A DNA stretch of 64,000 nucleotides from Paguma larvata (GCA_030068075.1 CM057825.1:82289123-82353122), one strand, 5' to 3'; counted from the stretch's first letter, positions 10,009 to 22,235 are shown. Made by a program: numbers and translations. The notes: generated by a model from the letters alone, not told the origin.

Positions 10009-12005
10009 TTTAAATCAGACTTGAGACTTCAGAAAATCATGGAATCCTTCTGGTCCCACTTTCTTCATTTGTAAATTAAGGAGCTTCATTGAAAAAGATT
10101 AAAGAATCCTAAACAATATTCGAGGTTTTTACAAATGGGAGGAATATAGAAGATATTCAGTCTAGTGACATATGAGTACATAGAGTCTTTTATTCTTAAC
10201 TAGTCAATTCTCAACCCCCCACATTTCTGTCTTCAAACCTTCCAGCATGCTCCAATGTATACTGACTACTTCTAGGATTTAAATCTGGCTTTAAAGTGAG
10301 TTAGAAATGTCATAAGCTTTTAAAAAGTGATTCTATATTCATTATTTCTGTTTACCATCAAAGATTATCAACTTAGTTTTGTTTTCTTCTTTTTAAAATC
10401 CTCCTCCCCTTATTCCATTTCCAGTATAACCTAGGGATAAGCCACGCTATCCAATTTAGTGGGGTTACCTGGATTTTCACAAACAGTGGACTATCCTGAA
10501 AGACTGAACTAAATCGTGGAATCCATTGATTGCGACTAGCACATCTTCTGGAAATACCATCTTTATAAAGCATTGAAATTGCATTCTCAAATAATACATC
10601 AAAGAAGGATGAATAGTTTCACTCTCTTTAACATTTCTTTTAGTCATGTTGTATCACCGACTCTGACATTCAGAGGATATAGGGTCTATAAGTAAATATT
10701 TGTCACTGGAGACCGTCAGCCTATGGCAAAATAGACACTAGAGGGCTTCGTAATTTGTGTTTGTTCAGAGAAAGACTATTCAGATTTTTATTATCCTAGT
10801 GATAAAAAAAATTGCTCTTGCTACTTGTTCCAGTAAAAGGGAGAAGAATTCTCAAATGCTAAAACAATAGTAGTTCCTTTGGTGAGTGATGCACCACTTA
10901 GTAATAATGCAGTACATTTTGAACAGATCTGTAGTTTTTCAAAGACAAACATCAAATAGAAAGAAAAAGGTTATGTCACCTTCACCCTCACAGTACTGTC
11001 ATTTATATGCTATCAGCTCATTAAATTCACATTAGGATACTCCATGGGACTTGAGTTGCTATTAGTGCACCTAAAATGGCATAACAAAATCTCAGTTCAC
11101 TTTAAGAGAGATGGCATTGCGACATTTTGTATTTCATCACTGAATTATTACAGTCTCAGATGCATTCTGCTGTGATGGTAATGGAAGGAGGAGTACAAGA
11201 GAGGAAAGCTGTCCATTTGTTGTTCCCCAGGGAGAGAAAAAGCAAAGTTTGATTAAAAAAATTTAAGGAACTGAAAGTAAAGCATTAACAATTTAACCTC
11301 TGAAAATACCCATGACGGCAAACATTACATTTTGAAATAGGCTGCAAGGAATGAAAGGTAAAGTGAATGTATTGAATGCCTCAGGAGTTCGGTTGGTTAG
11401 TTGTTTTATGTTGACAGGTAATGACCTCCTGGACTCCATAATACCTTTAAAAAATACTCACTGGTAGCAGGGCACTGTCCGTTTCTATTATATTCTCACT
11501 AGTTACGTCCCTCGTGCAAAAATGCGGGTAACCTCTCAAAAGTATATGATCCTGTGACAAATATTGTGAATATTGATAGTTCTGTCATGATAACAGAAGG
11601 TTTTCATGATGACAAACAAAAGGATATTGTCTACTCTTCTGACTTACATGTTTCTATTCAAGACTTCATGAAACAATTTTATCACCATTCACAATGATCA
11701 AATTGTGCATTTGTCAAGACTGTAGTTAGTTGCCAGGGGAGAAGCCAGGCAAATATGATAGCAGGATCAATGTTGCCTTTGAAAACCAGTACACTTAGGA
11801 GAATTTTGTTTTATATTCAACCAACAGAAAACGGCAGAGTATATGCCTAATGTAATATGCTCATGTACAGAAAATGGAGGCATAAACATGTTCATTATGA
11901 GATGAAATATTGTAAGAGCACAAACATGATCTTTTCTCAAGATCATTTCTTAATGATAGAAACAGAATTTGAATAGAAAAAAAGATGAATTTTATTTATA
12001 TTCTG
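10009..12005. other. Unique-looking DNA, SINE-free 2 kb
   Basis: No gene or confident repeat. A 66-codon reverse frame at 10373-10573 has no recognisable family. The stretch 10,980-11,180 is not low-complexity and looks like ordinary unique DNA; conservation cannot be judged here. Confidence 0.4.
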
Positions 12006-12007
12006 AT

Positions 12008-12060
12008 TTTTTAAAATTTATTTATTTTGAGAGAGAGAGAGTGAAAGTGAGGATGAGTGG

Positions 12061-12100
<40 letters not shown>

Positions 12101-12219
12101 CCCCAGCAGGATCCACCCTGTCAGTGCAGGGCCCTGAAGTGGGGCTCAGACTCGCGAACTGTGAGATCATGACCTGAGATGAAATTAAAAGTTGGACGCT
12201 TAACTGACAGGTGCTCCCC
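12008..12219 (-). mobile_element. Felid/CAN SINE with an expanded GA tract
   Basis: T-rich tail start, a pure (GA)n run of about 34 bp at 12064-12098, then 'gtgagatcatgacctgaga' and a degraded head 'gacaggtgctcccc'. No convincing target duplication found. Confidence 0.9.
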
Positions 12220-12664
12220 TCAAAAGATTAATCTTAAATCTTTATGTGATTTTAAATGTTTAGAAGAATTTACCAGAATATTTCATGACTGAGGATTTGT
12301 GTTATATCTATTTGCACTATTTGCACAATTTTTTAAATTATAGTTGTGTAGGCATTTTAGATTTCATGACCACTGCTTTCTTTTGCATACTTATCATCAT
12401 AAATTAAAAAATATATATCAATGATGTGGAAATATGGATACTTGTTGCTAGTTAGCTGATTTGGGTCTTAGCTGGAGCTCTGCTGGGTTTGGCAGTTCCA
12501 ATCCCTTGAAGTGTAGGTTTTCTCATCTAAAAAAATGAAGAGCTGAAACAAGACAATCATTACGATTCTCTACAATTCTCAACATCTGTGTGCTATAAAA
12601 AAAACAAAAATTAAGTGTTGGAAAAAGAAATCCAACAAGAGTTAGCGGTACGGGTCTTTGCTCG

Positions 12665-12785
12665 CTATTAAAAACATGAGAGACCTAAATTCGCCATTTA
12701 TTTGCTCCAGGACTTAGTCTGCCTTCCTATAAATTAAGGCAAAAATAATTCTGATCTAAAACATTCTGAGATCTAAAGTTTTATG
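12665..12785 (+). mobile_element. Possible MIR fragment
   Basis: 'cgccatttatttgctccagg', 'cttcctataaattaaggc' and 'aaaataattctgat' fall in MIR-like order ('ccacttactagct', 'ctcatctgtaaaatgggg', 'ataataatagtac'). Similarity is low; it could be chance. Confidence 0.33.
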
Positions 12786-13065
12786 ACGTTCGGGGCCTCC
12801 GGGTGACTCAGTCAGCTGAGTGCCCAACTCTTGCTTCAGCTCAGGTCATGATCTCACAGTTTGTGAGTTCAAGGCCCGCACTGGGCTCTCTGCTGTCAGC
12901 ACAGAGCCTGCTTCGGATCCTCTCTTCTCCTCTCTTTCTGTCCCTCCCCTGTTCATGCTCTCTCCCTCTCTTTCTCTCAAAAACAACAACAACAAGAAAA
13001 CAAACAAAACCACCCCCCAAAAAATACAAAACCAAAACAAACCACACACAGTAAGTTTTATGGTT
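12774..13065 (+). mobile_element. Felid/CAN SINE with a long CAA/CAAA-rich tail
   Basis: The element is 12791-13051. The head is 'cctccgggtgactcagtcag' and the tail from 12980 is an unusual mix of 'acaacaacaac', 'aaacaaacaaaacc' and a C6 run. Flanking 'taaagttttatgacgtt' (12774-12790) and 'taagttttatggtt' (13052-13065) look like a diverged target duplication. Frames of 67-94 codons on both strands are produced by the SINE and its tail. Confidence 0.92.
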
Positions 13066-13390
13066 TTTTATTCTCTAATTCTTTCCTCAGACTATCAAAT
13101 TTAATCTGGTGATATTGGACAAGGCACTAAATCACAGAGAGTACTCATCATTCTTTGTGGAAATTGTACTTAATATACCAATCTATTCCCTAGAGTTTAG
13201 AAAATGTTACTTAGTATGACCACAAATGAACAGCTGCGGCAAAGTCCGCTAGATACAAACTTGTGAAGCATTAAGGTTTATTTTCGCCTTTTTAATGCCA
13301 CAATCCCCCACACTTCTTAGCCTCTTAACCCCAGCCCAGTTCAATCATTTGGTTATATGTCTAATACCCACAGCCATCTGACTTCAAACC
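13066..13390. other. Unique-looking DNA
   Basis: No gene or repeat recognised between a SINE and a MIR. Confidence 0.4.
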
Positions 13391-13394
13391 CATC

Positions 13395-13500
13395 ATAATA
13401 AGATAAGGATAATGAGACCCACACAGAATCAATGACTCATCCAAGGTAACGTATTACAGAGCTAGGATCAGGAGAGTCCCGTGCAGCCCTTGTCGACACT
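13395..13500 (-). mobile_element. MIR fragment
   Basis: 'ataaggataatgagaccca', 'tgactcatccaaggtaac' and 'attacagagctaggatcag' correspond to the reverse MIR core and box region in correct order. Diverged, no duplication. Confidence 0.58.
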
Positions 13501-13751
13501 CACCGGTTGCATTAGGGTTCTTCCCTATGTTTCTCTCAGCTTTTACATGGCTGACAGTAGGGTGAATTCTTTGAGGGAGATTCTCATTTAATAAAATGAA
13601 ATCGTTATTATAAAATGATAAGACTTTAATGGAATACGAAGAATCACCCAGCACTAAGGGAGAATTCTTCAAGGGAAATCAATTCATTTCTGGTAGCCTC
13701 TAAAATGGATGAGTAGATAGATGTTTTTTTTTGCTCAACCTGAGAAGAAGT

Positions 13752-14001
13752 TCTGATCTATATTTAACAGTGTTAATTTTTTTTAACATTTATTTATTAT
13801 TTTTGAGAGATAGAGATAGAGCATGAGCAGGGGAAGGGCAGGAGGGAGGGAGACACAGAAGCAGAAGCAGGCTCCAGGCTCTAAGCCGTCAGCACAGAGC
13901 CGGACATGGGGCTCGAACTCACAGATCATGATATCTTGACCTGAGCTGAAGTCGGCTGTTTAACCGACTGAGCCACCCAGGCACCTCTGATCTATATTTA
14001 A
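13752..14001 (-). mobile_element. Felid/CAN SINE with 16-bp target-site duplication
   Basis: The element is 13768-13985. The tail is at the left and the head 'gactgagccacccaggcac' at the right. Identical flanks 'tctgatctatatttaa' at 13752-13767 and 13986-14001. It forms a head-to-head inverted pair with the plus-strand SINE 15 bp beyond its right duplication. Confidence 0.96.
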
Positions 14002-14016
14002 TACATTCAGAGTAGA

Positions 14017-14259
14017 GACACCTTGGTGGCTCAGGTGATTAAGCGTCCAACTTCAGCTCAGGTTGTGATCTTGTAGTTCACAAGTTCGAGCCCCGTGTTG
14101 GGCTCTGTGTTCTCAGCTCAGAGCCTGAGCCCTGCCTCTGACCCTGTGTCTCCCTCTATCTCTGCACCCTGCCCCCCGCTTGTGTTCTGCCCCTTTCTCC
14201 CTCAAAAATAAATTAAAACATTAAAAAATTAAAACAAACAAACAAACAAACCAAAAAAG
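14017..14259 (+). mobile_element. Felid/CAN SINE with (AAAC)n tail
   Basis: Head 'gacaccttggtggctcagg', 'gttcgagccccgtgttggg' and a tail ending in (AAAC)n at 14233-14252. No clear target duplication. It sits head-to-head with the reverse SINE at 13768-13985. Confidence 0.92.
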
Positions 14260-14463
14260 CAAAGTACAGTTTCTGAATCCACACATTCTGAATCTTATTT
14301 GTCTTTATGTCACTAAGCCAACAGCAAAGCCTGGGCATAAGGTATGGACCTTATCAAATGCATCCTATACTGAATCATTGAATTTGACCATTTTTGAAAC
14401 AGGCCAGTGTTTGTAGTTGTTTTCATGTCAGGTGTGTCCTTTTTCTTTTTCTTTTCTTAAATC

Positions 14464-14494
14464 GTGTGTGCGTGTGTGTGTGTGTGTGTGTATG
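14464..14494. repeat. (TG)n microsatellite
   Basis: About 31 bp of GT with one C interruption. It lies inside an 88-codon plus frame that is therefore valine/cysteine-rich and not believable as a gene. Confidence 0.93.
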
Positions 14495-14499
14495 TAAAA

Positions 14500-16510
14500 T
14501 ATATCTACAGCAGGCTGCAACCAGAAGTGTATTTTACTTATATAGTCTGTACTTTTATATTAAAGATTCTCAAATACAAAGTACCCTAAAATGTATGAAT
14601 ATGGTCATTAAATGTCACCTCGTGAAGCCGACATCATTCAACGTTAAACACATGAATTAGCCGTTTGTAGCAGTCGCCCTCCCTAAGGGACTATTTTACA
14701 CGTCTTGATGATGAGATAAATGGGTTTCTGAAAATTCAGCAAAGAGCCTATGGAACTATCCCCAAACCCAACAGAGAACACAGCAATCAGGAATGTAAGT
14801 AATGAAAGACAAACTAGAAAGGAATTAATTGTGCAAAGCACTTACCGTAAAGAAAGGTTATCACAGAATCTTTTGTTAAATAAGGAGTATTTTTGTTTCA
14901 TTTTGTTTTTTAAAAAAGTAAATACTGAAATTTGTCAGTGTTTCCTGAGCAATGACTCAGAAAGAGGGTGGTTGGTTTGGTTATGCTCTTAGCTCCTTGG
15001 CAGGTACAAACGTGAAACGCAGGAGGCTGCAGCAGTCCACCACTAACTGCACACGGTATTCCCCGGTATCATCCACTCCCTCAGTTTCCCATCTTGACTC
15101 ACCACCAAAACTATCTGATCTTAGGGTGATTTCCCAAGAAGACTTTTTTTACTGGGAAGGAGCCCGTACTTTCCAGCTGATGTGAGTATTCTGTTACATA
15201 GTGCAGCGTGCTATTCCGTGTAAGTGAATAAATTGGCATTCTGGTTTATAAATCTGTTTCCCGTAAGCTTATTTAGCATTAATGAGTCCTCTAGAGTCTG
15301 ACCATCCCTGGGAAAACTGATAAAATAGCGTTCCTGACTAGCACAGCCAAGGCCCACACCCCGAGTCTGAAGGAACTCCGGCAAATAGTATTTATATGCC
15401 ATGTGTTTCTACCAGAAGCAGCGATTCAGCCAGCCTCTCTCTTAATTACAAGTGAGAAAAGCTCTTAGTATCCAGTTTCCAAAAGTGAACAGGCCTGGTA
15501 CTTACCATACCTATCTCTCAGAGATTCACGTTGTATTTTATATAATAATGGATTATACAAGGTAAGTCTGATGAGCATTGTAAACACAACTATTTCTCAA
15601 TACCCCTAACTTTTTTCATGTGACCCGTATTAAACTTTCTGGGAATATACTATGGAAAACTTTGTTCGGGGGGTAATATAGTCCTAGTCATCCTGAAGAA
15701 TACTTGGCAGTAGGGCTTCCCATCAGGAACTTCTAACTCATTCGCGTCAAGATAAAAAGGGAAGTGTTCCAGCATGCGAACCACAGTGATAATAATGTCT
15801 GACACTGTAATCATCAAGCTAGTTCCAGGTGGGAGACGAATAGATCTGCTTTGCACTAGTACTTGGCAGTGTCTTCCCCTGACATTTCTGTTTGCTTCCT
15901 TTTTTTAAGAGGGCTTACTCTCAAACAAAGAATCCAGAACACAGTATCTATGGTAGCTGCGGAACATCAGGCAGGACGGTTCCGTCACAAAACTTTGTTG
16001 GAGTTAAAATATACAGAATCAGTCACATCCTATTGTGCTGGGATCGAAGGGAGTGTCCAAGAAATATCGCCCGTCTTCCTCATCAGAATTCTGAAAAACA
16101 CTTGTTAAATAACATAGAGGAGCAACAGAAGAAACCTAATGATCACCTTATATACTGACCAGAGGGGAGCCCTTTGACCTGCCAAGTGAACCTTTGAATT
16201 GAATTTAGGTTGACTTACCCACCGGGGCGCAGCAGGTTGGACCGGGCGGGAAGGGAAGGGCAGCCACAGGAACAATAAAGGAACTGTGTTCTCTTTGTGG
16301 GAAGAAAGTGATGGAGCAGTCCTGAGAATGTGTGCTCTATGCCTCAAGTGAAGGGCCTCTATCTGGGATGAAGTGAGTGAAGAGGTCGGAGGAAGTCTTC
16401 CTTGATGTGGAAGGGGGATAGTCAGGAACAGGGAACAGTAATTTCCTTCTAACACACTATTACGCTATTTCTAGAAGTAAGATAGCTGAAATATAAGACC
16501 TAAAGTAAAC
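14500..16510. other. Unique-looking 2-kb stretch with several weak frames, no gene supported
   Basis: No interspersed repeat recognised. Overlapping frames of 68-116 codons occur on both strands (15650-15856 minus, 15863-16108 and 15892-16158 plus, 16105-16455 minus). None has a recognisable domain. A pyrimidine tract followed by 'ttttttaag' at about 15900-15910 resembles a 3' splice site upstream of the 15892-16158 frame, but that alone is common by chance. Confidence 0.35.
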
Positions 16511-16515
16511 ATTAA

Positions 16516-16536
16516 AAAGAAAAAAAAAAAAAAAAG
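16516..16536. repeat. Poly(A) tract
   Basis: 'aaaaagaaaaaaa' extended to a run of about 20 A with one G. No retrocopy body is recognisable to its left. Confidence 0.8.
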
Positions 16537-17115
16537 ACCCGTAAAATTTAAGCACAATATACTCTTTCCACAAGACGGAGCTGACAGAAATTAGTTGAGT
16601 GGACAAGTACATTATGTAAATTTGCTTCTAGCTGGACAAGAGAAGAAAAGACGAAGAACTTCCATGCAGACACGGACGTAATGGGTCTCCCCTCCCTTCC
16701 TACCAGAAATGCACGGGTATCGCGACAATGGCCTCGAGTGGTATGTGTTTGCTAGGATTGATGCACCACACTTTTTGTTTTGTTTTGTTTGTTTTCACCA
16801 CATTTATTCTTTTCTCAGATATTTCAGAGGGGTCGCTGGTATGCAAATTAGCAGTTGGAAAAGTCTGAATATTAAACGTGTTTCAGCTTAGACTATTGCG
16901 TTGTCTAAAATTAATCAAAGTGTCACCTTAAATTGCAGTCAGATGGATGATTTTTAAAAATGCATAAGTCCACGGATTTAAAAATCATTGCATTGATGGT
17001 GACTAATTTTCATTTTCCACGTGCAGTGTATATTTCTTCAAACTTACACCTCTCTAGATCCTTACTTGGTAACTGTTTATTAGGCCCCTAGTTATAACTG
17101 CTCTGTGTGTGCTAT
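16537..17115. other. Unique-looking DNA
   Basis: No gene recognised. Contains a short 'ttttgttttgttttgttt' run near 16775. Confidence 0.4.
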
Positions 17116-17129
17116 AATCTAAGATGCAA

Positions 17130-17340
17130 GGCACACCTGGGCGGCTCAGTCAGTTAAGTGTCAGATTTTGGCTCAGGTCACTATCTCATGGTTTGCGGGC
17201 TTGAGCCCCGCGTCAGGCTCTGTGCAGACAGCTCAGAGCCCACAGCCTGCCTCAGATTCTGTGTCTCCATCTTCTCTGCCCTACCCCACTCACATTCTCT
17301 CTTTCTCCCTCAAAAGTAAATAAACATTAATAAAAAAATT
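17130..17340 (+). mobile_element. Felid/CAN SINE
   Basis: Head 'cctgggcggctcagtcagtt', 'cttgagccccgcgtcaggc', (TC) body and A-rich tail. Probable short duplication 'aagatgcaa' (17121-17129) / 'aagattcaa' (17341-17349). Retained CpGs suggest it is not among the oldest copies. Confidence 0.93.
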
Positions 17341-17629
17341 AAGATTCAAAATCAAATATGATGCTGTTTTTGCCCTTGAATAGTCTTGATTTCTCTGGAA
17401 AAGAAAAAGCAAATCAGTGATTATCGTATAGTGTGAAAGGTCAGTGGTAGAAAGATGTTGAGTGGTGTGTCCTGTGGGAGACACACCGTCGACGTCACGC
17501 TAGGCCATCAAGAAAGCTGGGCGAGTTGTTCTCGAGATAAGACTTTCATTTGTGCATGTGTTTTCTGTTTTTACTTCCATTTTTATGTAATTTCAAGAGA
17601 AGTTATTCTGAATCATCTGGCAGTAAACT

Positions 17630-18130
17630 GAGAATGCCATGCTTCTCTACCTCATTATCTTTTTGTGTATTTCCTGAAAACAAGGACATCTCTTACATAA
17701 TCACACTGCAATGATCAGTCAGGAAATTTTACACTGAGACAGTGATATGGCACTACCGTCCAATCCATGATCCATAGTCAGTGTTTTTCAGTTGTCCTAA
17801 TAATGTGCTATCCTTGCTCTTTTGCCCCAGTCCAGGATCTATTCTAGAATCTCTTGTTGCAATTAGTTGCCAAATCTCTTTAGCTTCTTTTACTCAGTGT
17901 CTATCTTGACCTTGATGCTTTTGAGAAGTATGGGACAGTTATTTTGTAATTCAATTTGCATTCCTTTGCTGTTTTACACGATTAAATTCAGACCATGATT
18001 TTTTGTAGGATCACCAGAGGAGTGATAATGCGCACTTCCCAGAAAGCCTGTGATGTCCACTTGTTCCAACAGCTGACCACTTGGTTGAGAAGCTGCACTC
18101 TAGGTCTCTATACTGTGAAGCTACTCTTTC
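17630..18130 (-). mobile_element. Old L1 (L1M class) 3' UTR, antisense
   Basis: Read in reverse, the segment follows the 3' UTR of old mammalian L1s: the complement of 'gtatttcctgaaaacaagga' and 'cttacataatcacactgcaa', then of 'cagtccaggatctattctag', 'gttgccaaatctctttagc' and 'acgattaaattcagaccatg'. Order and spacing agree over about 500 bp. No coding part present. Confidence 0.72.
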
Positions 18131-18203
18131 TCCCTCGTAGTTAGAAGTGTTAATGCTTTTGGCAGGGAGAACCTGGGTAGTTAAAAAAAATTTGATTTAA
18201 TCA

Positions 18204-18260
18204 TGTATGTATATATTATATACACACACAAACATATATATATATATATATATATATATT
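18204..18260. repeat. (TA)n microsatellite with CA interruption
   Basis: Mixed 'tatgtatatattatatacac' then a pure TA run at about 18234-18259. Self-complementary, so it could extrude a cruciform. Confidence 0.9.
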
Positions 18261-18409
18261 TTTAAGTTTTAGGTGTTTTAAATAAAACTGCTATGGAAAC
18301 AGCCAGGGAAGGGTCCTAGTTATATTGAGTCATCGGGAAAGTCTCAATGATAATATAATAAATTAGAAAAGAGTAAATGTTCCTAATGTGGAGACCAATT
18401 TGGGGTAGG

Positions 18410-18600
18410 AAATTTTAGCTGGTAAGGTGGAATATGTTTGGCGACAAGAACCACAATACTCAACCCCAAATGGCCTAAATAATGGGGTTTTATTATCTCT
18501 TAAAAGAGGCCTGGAAGTAAATTATGCCAGGGTTGATAGAATGGCTCAAGTTGTTCATCCAAGAACTTGAAACTGCATTCTTTGAACCTATCAGGAATCT
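18410..18600. mobile_element. Possible old interspersed repeat fragment (MER type)
   Basis: 'cgacaagaaccacaatact', 'ggttttattatctcttaa', 'ggcctggaagtaaattatgc' and 'agggttgatagaatggctca' recall an ancient mammalian repeat with a 'tttattatctcacataac' core. I cannot name the family, and similarity is moderate only. Confidence 0.4.
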
Positions 18601-19490
18601 CCATTCTTTAGAACTATCATTTTTAATATGTTCATTTTGCCCCAGGTTTGTTTTATTATGGTCATGAGATGCCCCCCTTGACTCTCGAAATCATTGTTTT
18701 GTGAATAAAGAAGGCTAGTGACTACTGAGAAGTCAAAACGTAGCGTTTGTCCCATGAAATGAGAGCAAAATTATGGGAAAAGATCGCACTTCCGCATTCT
18801 TCAAGCAACACATTCATCACAAGAGAAGTATTTGCTTTGAAGTGTCCACTTCACATTCTTTTTGTAATTGACCATTATACTACAAAATAGTGTCGGTGGT
18901 TGGTTTCTGCTCAATATGCTATATCTTTCATCTGAATGAAAATGTTCTCATCTCTTCCAAAAACGGAAGATCAAAAAGTTCCCTTATGTATCCTATTCTT
19001 CACAGGTTAAAACTAATTTCACTTCTTGTTCTGTTGCAGCCCTATCTGGTTATGTGTTCTAAAAACTAAATTGCAGTTTTTACTTTCACTACCACTTCAT
19101 ATAAAAAATAATAAGGAAAATTTAATAGAGCGATAGAGGAAGAGAACATGCACAGTTATTTCAGTCATTATGCTAGAGTTAATATTTACAACTTCCTTCC
19201 TCTACTTACCAATTTCATGTTTTCTTTTTTCTCAGCCTGAATTTGGGATGGTGGTGGTTTTTTTGCTTGATAGGATGAATCGAACCTTTCTTCTCAATTT
19301 TCTATGTTTTAATTGTTCTTCCATTATGAATTTATTACCGGTTACTCAAATATTTTAAGTTATCCATGGTGAATGATACTCTGGATGTTATTTTGCAAAT
19401 GACAAGTAATACAGTGAAGACATTTCACTAAGATATGAACCCTTGAGAAGGTAGTGTAATGTACTTTAACAACACTGAAAAGCAAGGGAA
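18601..19490. other. Unique-looking DNA
   Basis: No gene seen. Frames are short (maximum about 62 codons) and hydrophobic because of T-richness. Confidence 0.4.
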
Positions 19491-19499
19491 ACCAAATCT

Positions 19500-19572
19500 G
19501 CAGAGAGAGAAAAGTAGAGACAGAGACAGAAACAGAAGGAGAGAAAGAGAAGACAGAGAAGAATAGACAAGG
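19500..19572. repeat. GA-rich purine tract
   Basis: About 70 bp of nearly pure purine on the plus strand with 'gagacagagacagaaacag' and 'gagagaaagagaagacagag'. Low-complexity, not a microsatellite of one unit. Confidence 0.8.
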
Positions 19573-19743
19573 AGTTTTTTCCCTAGGTCTGATGGTGAAT
19601 AGAGAAAACTATGTATATACGGTATATAATGTTTTGTACCTTTAGATAAGCTTGGAATATAAAATCTTTGGATTTAAAATTATTACTCTTAGAATACAAA
19701 ATTTACATTATTCTTACAAGTAATCCTTAATCTACGTCTTCTT

Positions 19744-19991
19744 TAAAATCTTCACTTAACTGGATCGCCTGGGTGGCTCAGTCAGTTCAGCATCTGACTC
19801 TTAATTTTGGCTCAGATCATGATCTCACGGTTCCTGGGATTGAGCTCCATGTCGGGCTCTGCACTGACAGTGTGGAGGCTGCTTGGGATTCTCTCTCTCC
19901 TTCTCTCTCTGCCCCTCCCTGGCATGTACTCTCTCCCTATCTCTCAAAAAAAGAAATAAATTTTAAAAAATTAAATAAAATCTTTGCTTAA
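19744..19991 (+). mobile_element. Felid/CAN SINE, 'tgcttgggattctctctct' subtype
   Basis: The element is 19760-19975. The body carries 'gactcttaattttggctca' and 'ctgcttgggattctctctct', which separate it from the more common 'gcttcagattctgtgtctc' copies. Diverged target duplication 'taaaatcttcacttaa' / 'taaaatctttgcttaa' (19744-19759, 19976-19991). Confidence 0.94.
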
Positions 19992-21270
19992 TTTAGCTTA
20001 GGTTATTATTACATTTTACCTGCATTTAATAGGTCATGACTCTAGCATGTCCTTCTGAATTACGTTAGCCGGGACATCTCCCTTCTGCTTCTGCACAGTG
20101 TGAAAACATTCCTTCAGAAGTCAGGAAAGAATCTCCTCTACTTACTTTACTATATAAAATTATTTTGCCCATACAATTTTGACAAATTCACCTCAAATTG
20201 GCAGGGTAAAATTTTTTCAAACTATTTTCTCATGCTAAAATAAAAAGGAATATTTGTTCCAGCAAAAGAGAAGAGAGAAACATACACTCAGTAGTCTACA
20301 TACCAAGAGCCTGCAATCTATAGCACACGTCAAAAATATCTGTGGAAGATAAAAGTTTGTGAAATTTAAAATCAGCTCAGCTATGTCTAGCCTGCAATGG
20401 GATTTTTCCACATGCAGCTGACTGAGGGGTGACCGAAGTTTGATATGTCAAATACTTTTACCTAAAAAATAAAACATGCAACTTAGAAGCATCACTTTGG
20501 GAAAACTAGGTAGAATATAACTATGTGTGCAATGCATTCCAATTCAAGTCAGATGAGATAGCTCAGAAGTTTGGTTATTTAGTCTTTTGTTTAAAGGCTC
20601 TAGGAAATATGTCTAAATGAAAACTTGAGGAGAATTCAAATATTTATTATTTTTTTCCATTGAAGCTTTGGGTTTCCAAATTGGTCCTTTACTATGCTGT
20701 ATTCCAGGTGGCTTTTCTTGAAACATCTCTCACATTCATATTGCATTAGAAAACATATGACAGAAATGAGTCCTTGACTAGGGAGCTAGAAGTAATTTTT
20801 CAATGGCAGACAAATTAACAGAAGTACTCCTCAAAGAAGCCTCTCTCATAACACCATAACCATTTGTGGTCACAGAATGGACTTTCTTCCTCTAAATTAT
20901 TTTTCACACTCTCCAGTCAGTCGACCTACCGAGAGAGTGGAGTAGCTATTTTTTTAAATGGGCATTTCATTGATTTCACATATGTTGGACATTTATGCTT
21001 GTATTTATTTTGCTTAATTATAATTCCTTTGAACTTTTGCCCTGAGGTAGTTTTAATGCGAAGGCCCTGAATCTGAAACATTTAATGAAATAAATAAATT
21101 TTCTTAGTAACATAGTATTTTCCTGGAAGAATAAATATGTTTCCCAAAATAACTCACTTAATTATAGGTAGTAATTTTGCTTTGAGATAATCAGCAAAAA
21201 TTTTAAATAATTTAATGCATAATGCAAGCCCATGTATATATATGAACATATTGGACATATACACAGACAT
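19992..21270. other. Unique-looking DNA
   Basis: AT-rich. No gene or repeat recognised. A 68-codon plus frame at 20864-21070 has no family resemblance. Confidence 0.4.
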
Positions 21271-21274
21271 ATAC

Positions 21275-21460
21275 ATACATAAATTCAACAAATATTTTTG
21301 AGTGCCTATTATGAAATAGTAATGGGAAATATAACAGTGAAAAGCTAATCAGGGCTTCACTCTCATCAACCTTATATTACAGTGGGAATATACAAGAACC
21401 AAGTTTCAATAAGTGATATACAGGGCAAAAATAATAGGGACAAATTAATTGGGAAAGGAG
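21275..21460 (+). mobile_element. 5' part of an ancient mammalian repeat (same family as 32.2-33.1 kb)
   Basis: Starts 'attcaacaaatatttttgag', continues 'tgcctattatgaaatagtaa', 'ggcttcactctcatcaacc' and 'ttatattacagtgggaatat', the order seen in a very common ancient mammalian repeat and again at 32,200 in this window. Family name uncertain. Confidence 0.6.
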
Positions 21461-21539
21461 TTATATCTCAATACACATTTATTTAGCTACAAGTGCCTTC
21501 TTGACGTAGCTCTAACTTTCCCCTCTGGTCACCTCTGTG

Positions 21540-21720
21540 CTTTCTCACAACTCCTACAAATAAACTGTTTTCCTTTTCTAACGATTCTCAAATATTGCAT
21601 CAAAAATAAGATATTTCATTCTTCCATATCTACATTCACGCTATTTTTTTTATGTTTGGAATGTCCATGTTTCCAAAGTCTGTTCTCCATGTAAAACTCA
21701 CTTTCTTCCCTCCACTTCTG
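21540..21720 (+). mobile_element. Possible L2 internal fragment
   Basis: 'ttatgtttggaatgtccatg' and 'tgttctccatgtaaaactca' resemble the L2 segment 'tgcctggaatgcccttcccc' and what follows it. It lies about 340 bp upstream of a clear L2 3' end on the same strand, which supports the call. Confidence 0.42.
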
Positions 21721-22059
21721 ATGGACTTTCTCTCCAACCAAAAATATACAAGACAGCTGTTTTTAAACATGGACGATAGACAGAATGTGATCCCAAAGAG
21801 AGGAGAAATATACAGCGAGTCCCAAGATCACCCCTACTTTCTGCTTAGAGGCATTTTACTACCTTAACAAAAAGAGGAGGAGCTGAGATGAGGGGGAAGA
21901 GCAGAGTTCAAGGCTAGGGAGTGAAGTGGCTGGCAATTTGGGGCCTGGGTTTCTGAAAAAAAGAGGCTAAAGAAACATGGCTTCAGATGGAAAGTTAGAG
22001 GCACAGGAAGTAATAAGGACCATCAATCAAAGCAAAACTGTAGCATTGATCACCATCTG

Positions 22060-22235
22060 ACCTATTGTGTATTTCTAATATACATGATCTTTTCTTATTT
22101 ATATTCTGACTTTGAGATGCACATAAACTCTGTGAAGGCAGAACCTTTTTCCTCTTTTGTTCGTACTACATCCTTAGTTTAAGAATGACTCGCACACAGT
22201 ACAGGCTCAATAAATATTTCTTGAATGACTAGGTG
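22060..22235 (+). mobile_element. L2 3' end
   Basis: 'gcacataaactctgtgaagg', 'cagaacctttttcctctttt', 'cgcacacagtacaggctcaa' and 'taaatatttcttgaatgact' match the L2 3' terminal motif series ('ctgtaagctcc...gggcaggg', 'cacatagtaggtgctcaata', 'aatatttgttgaatgaatg') in order. Confidence 0.8.

Noticed and set aside
15892..16158. 88-codon frame preceded by a splice-acceptor-like pyrimidine tract
   Set aside because: A pyrimidine run plus AG is common; there is no matching donor, no family match and other frames overlap it.
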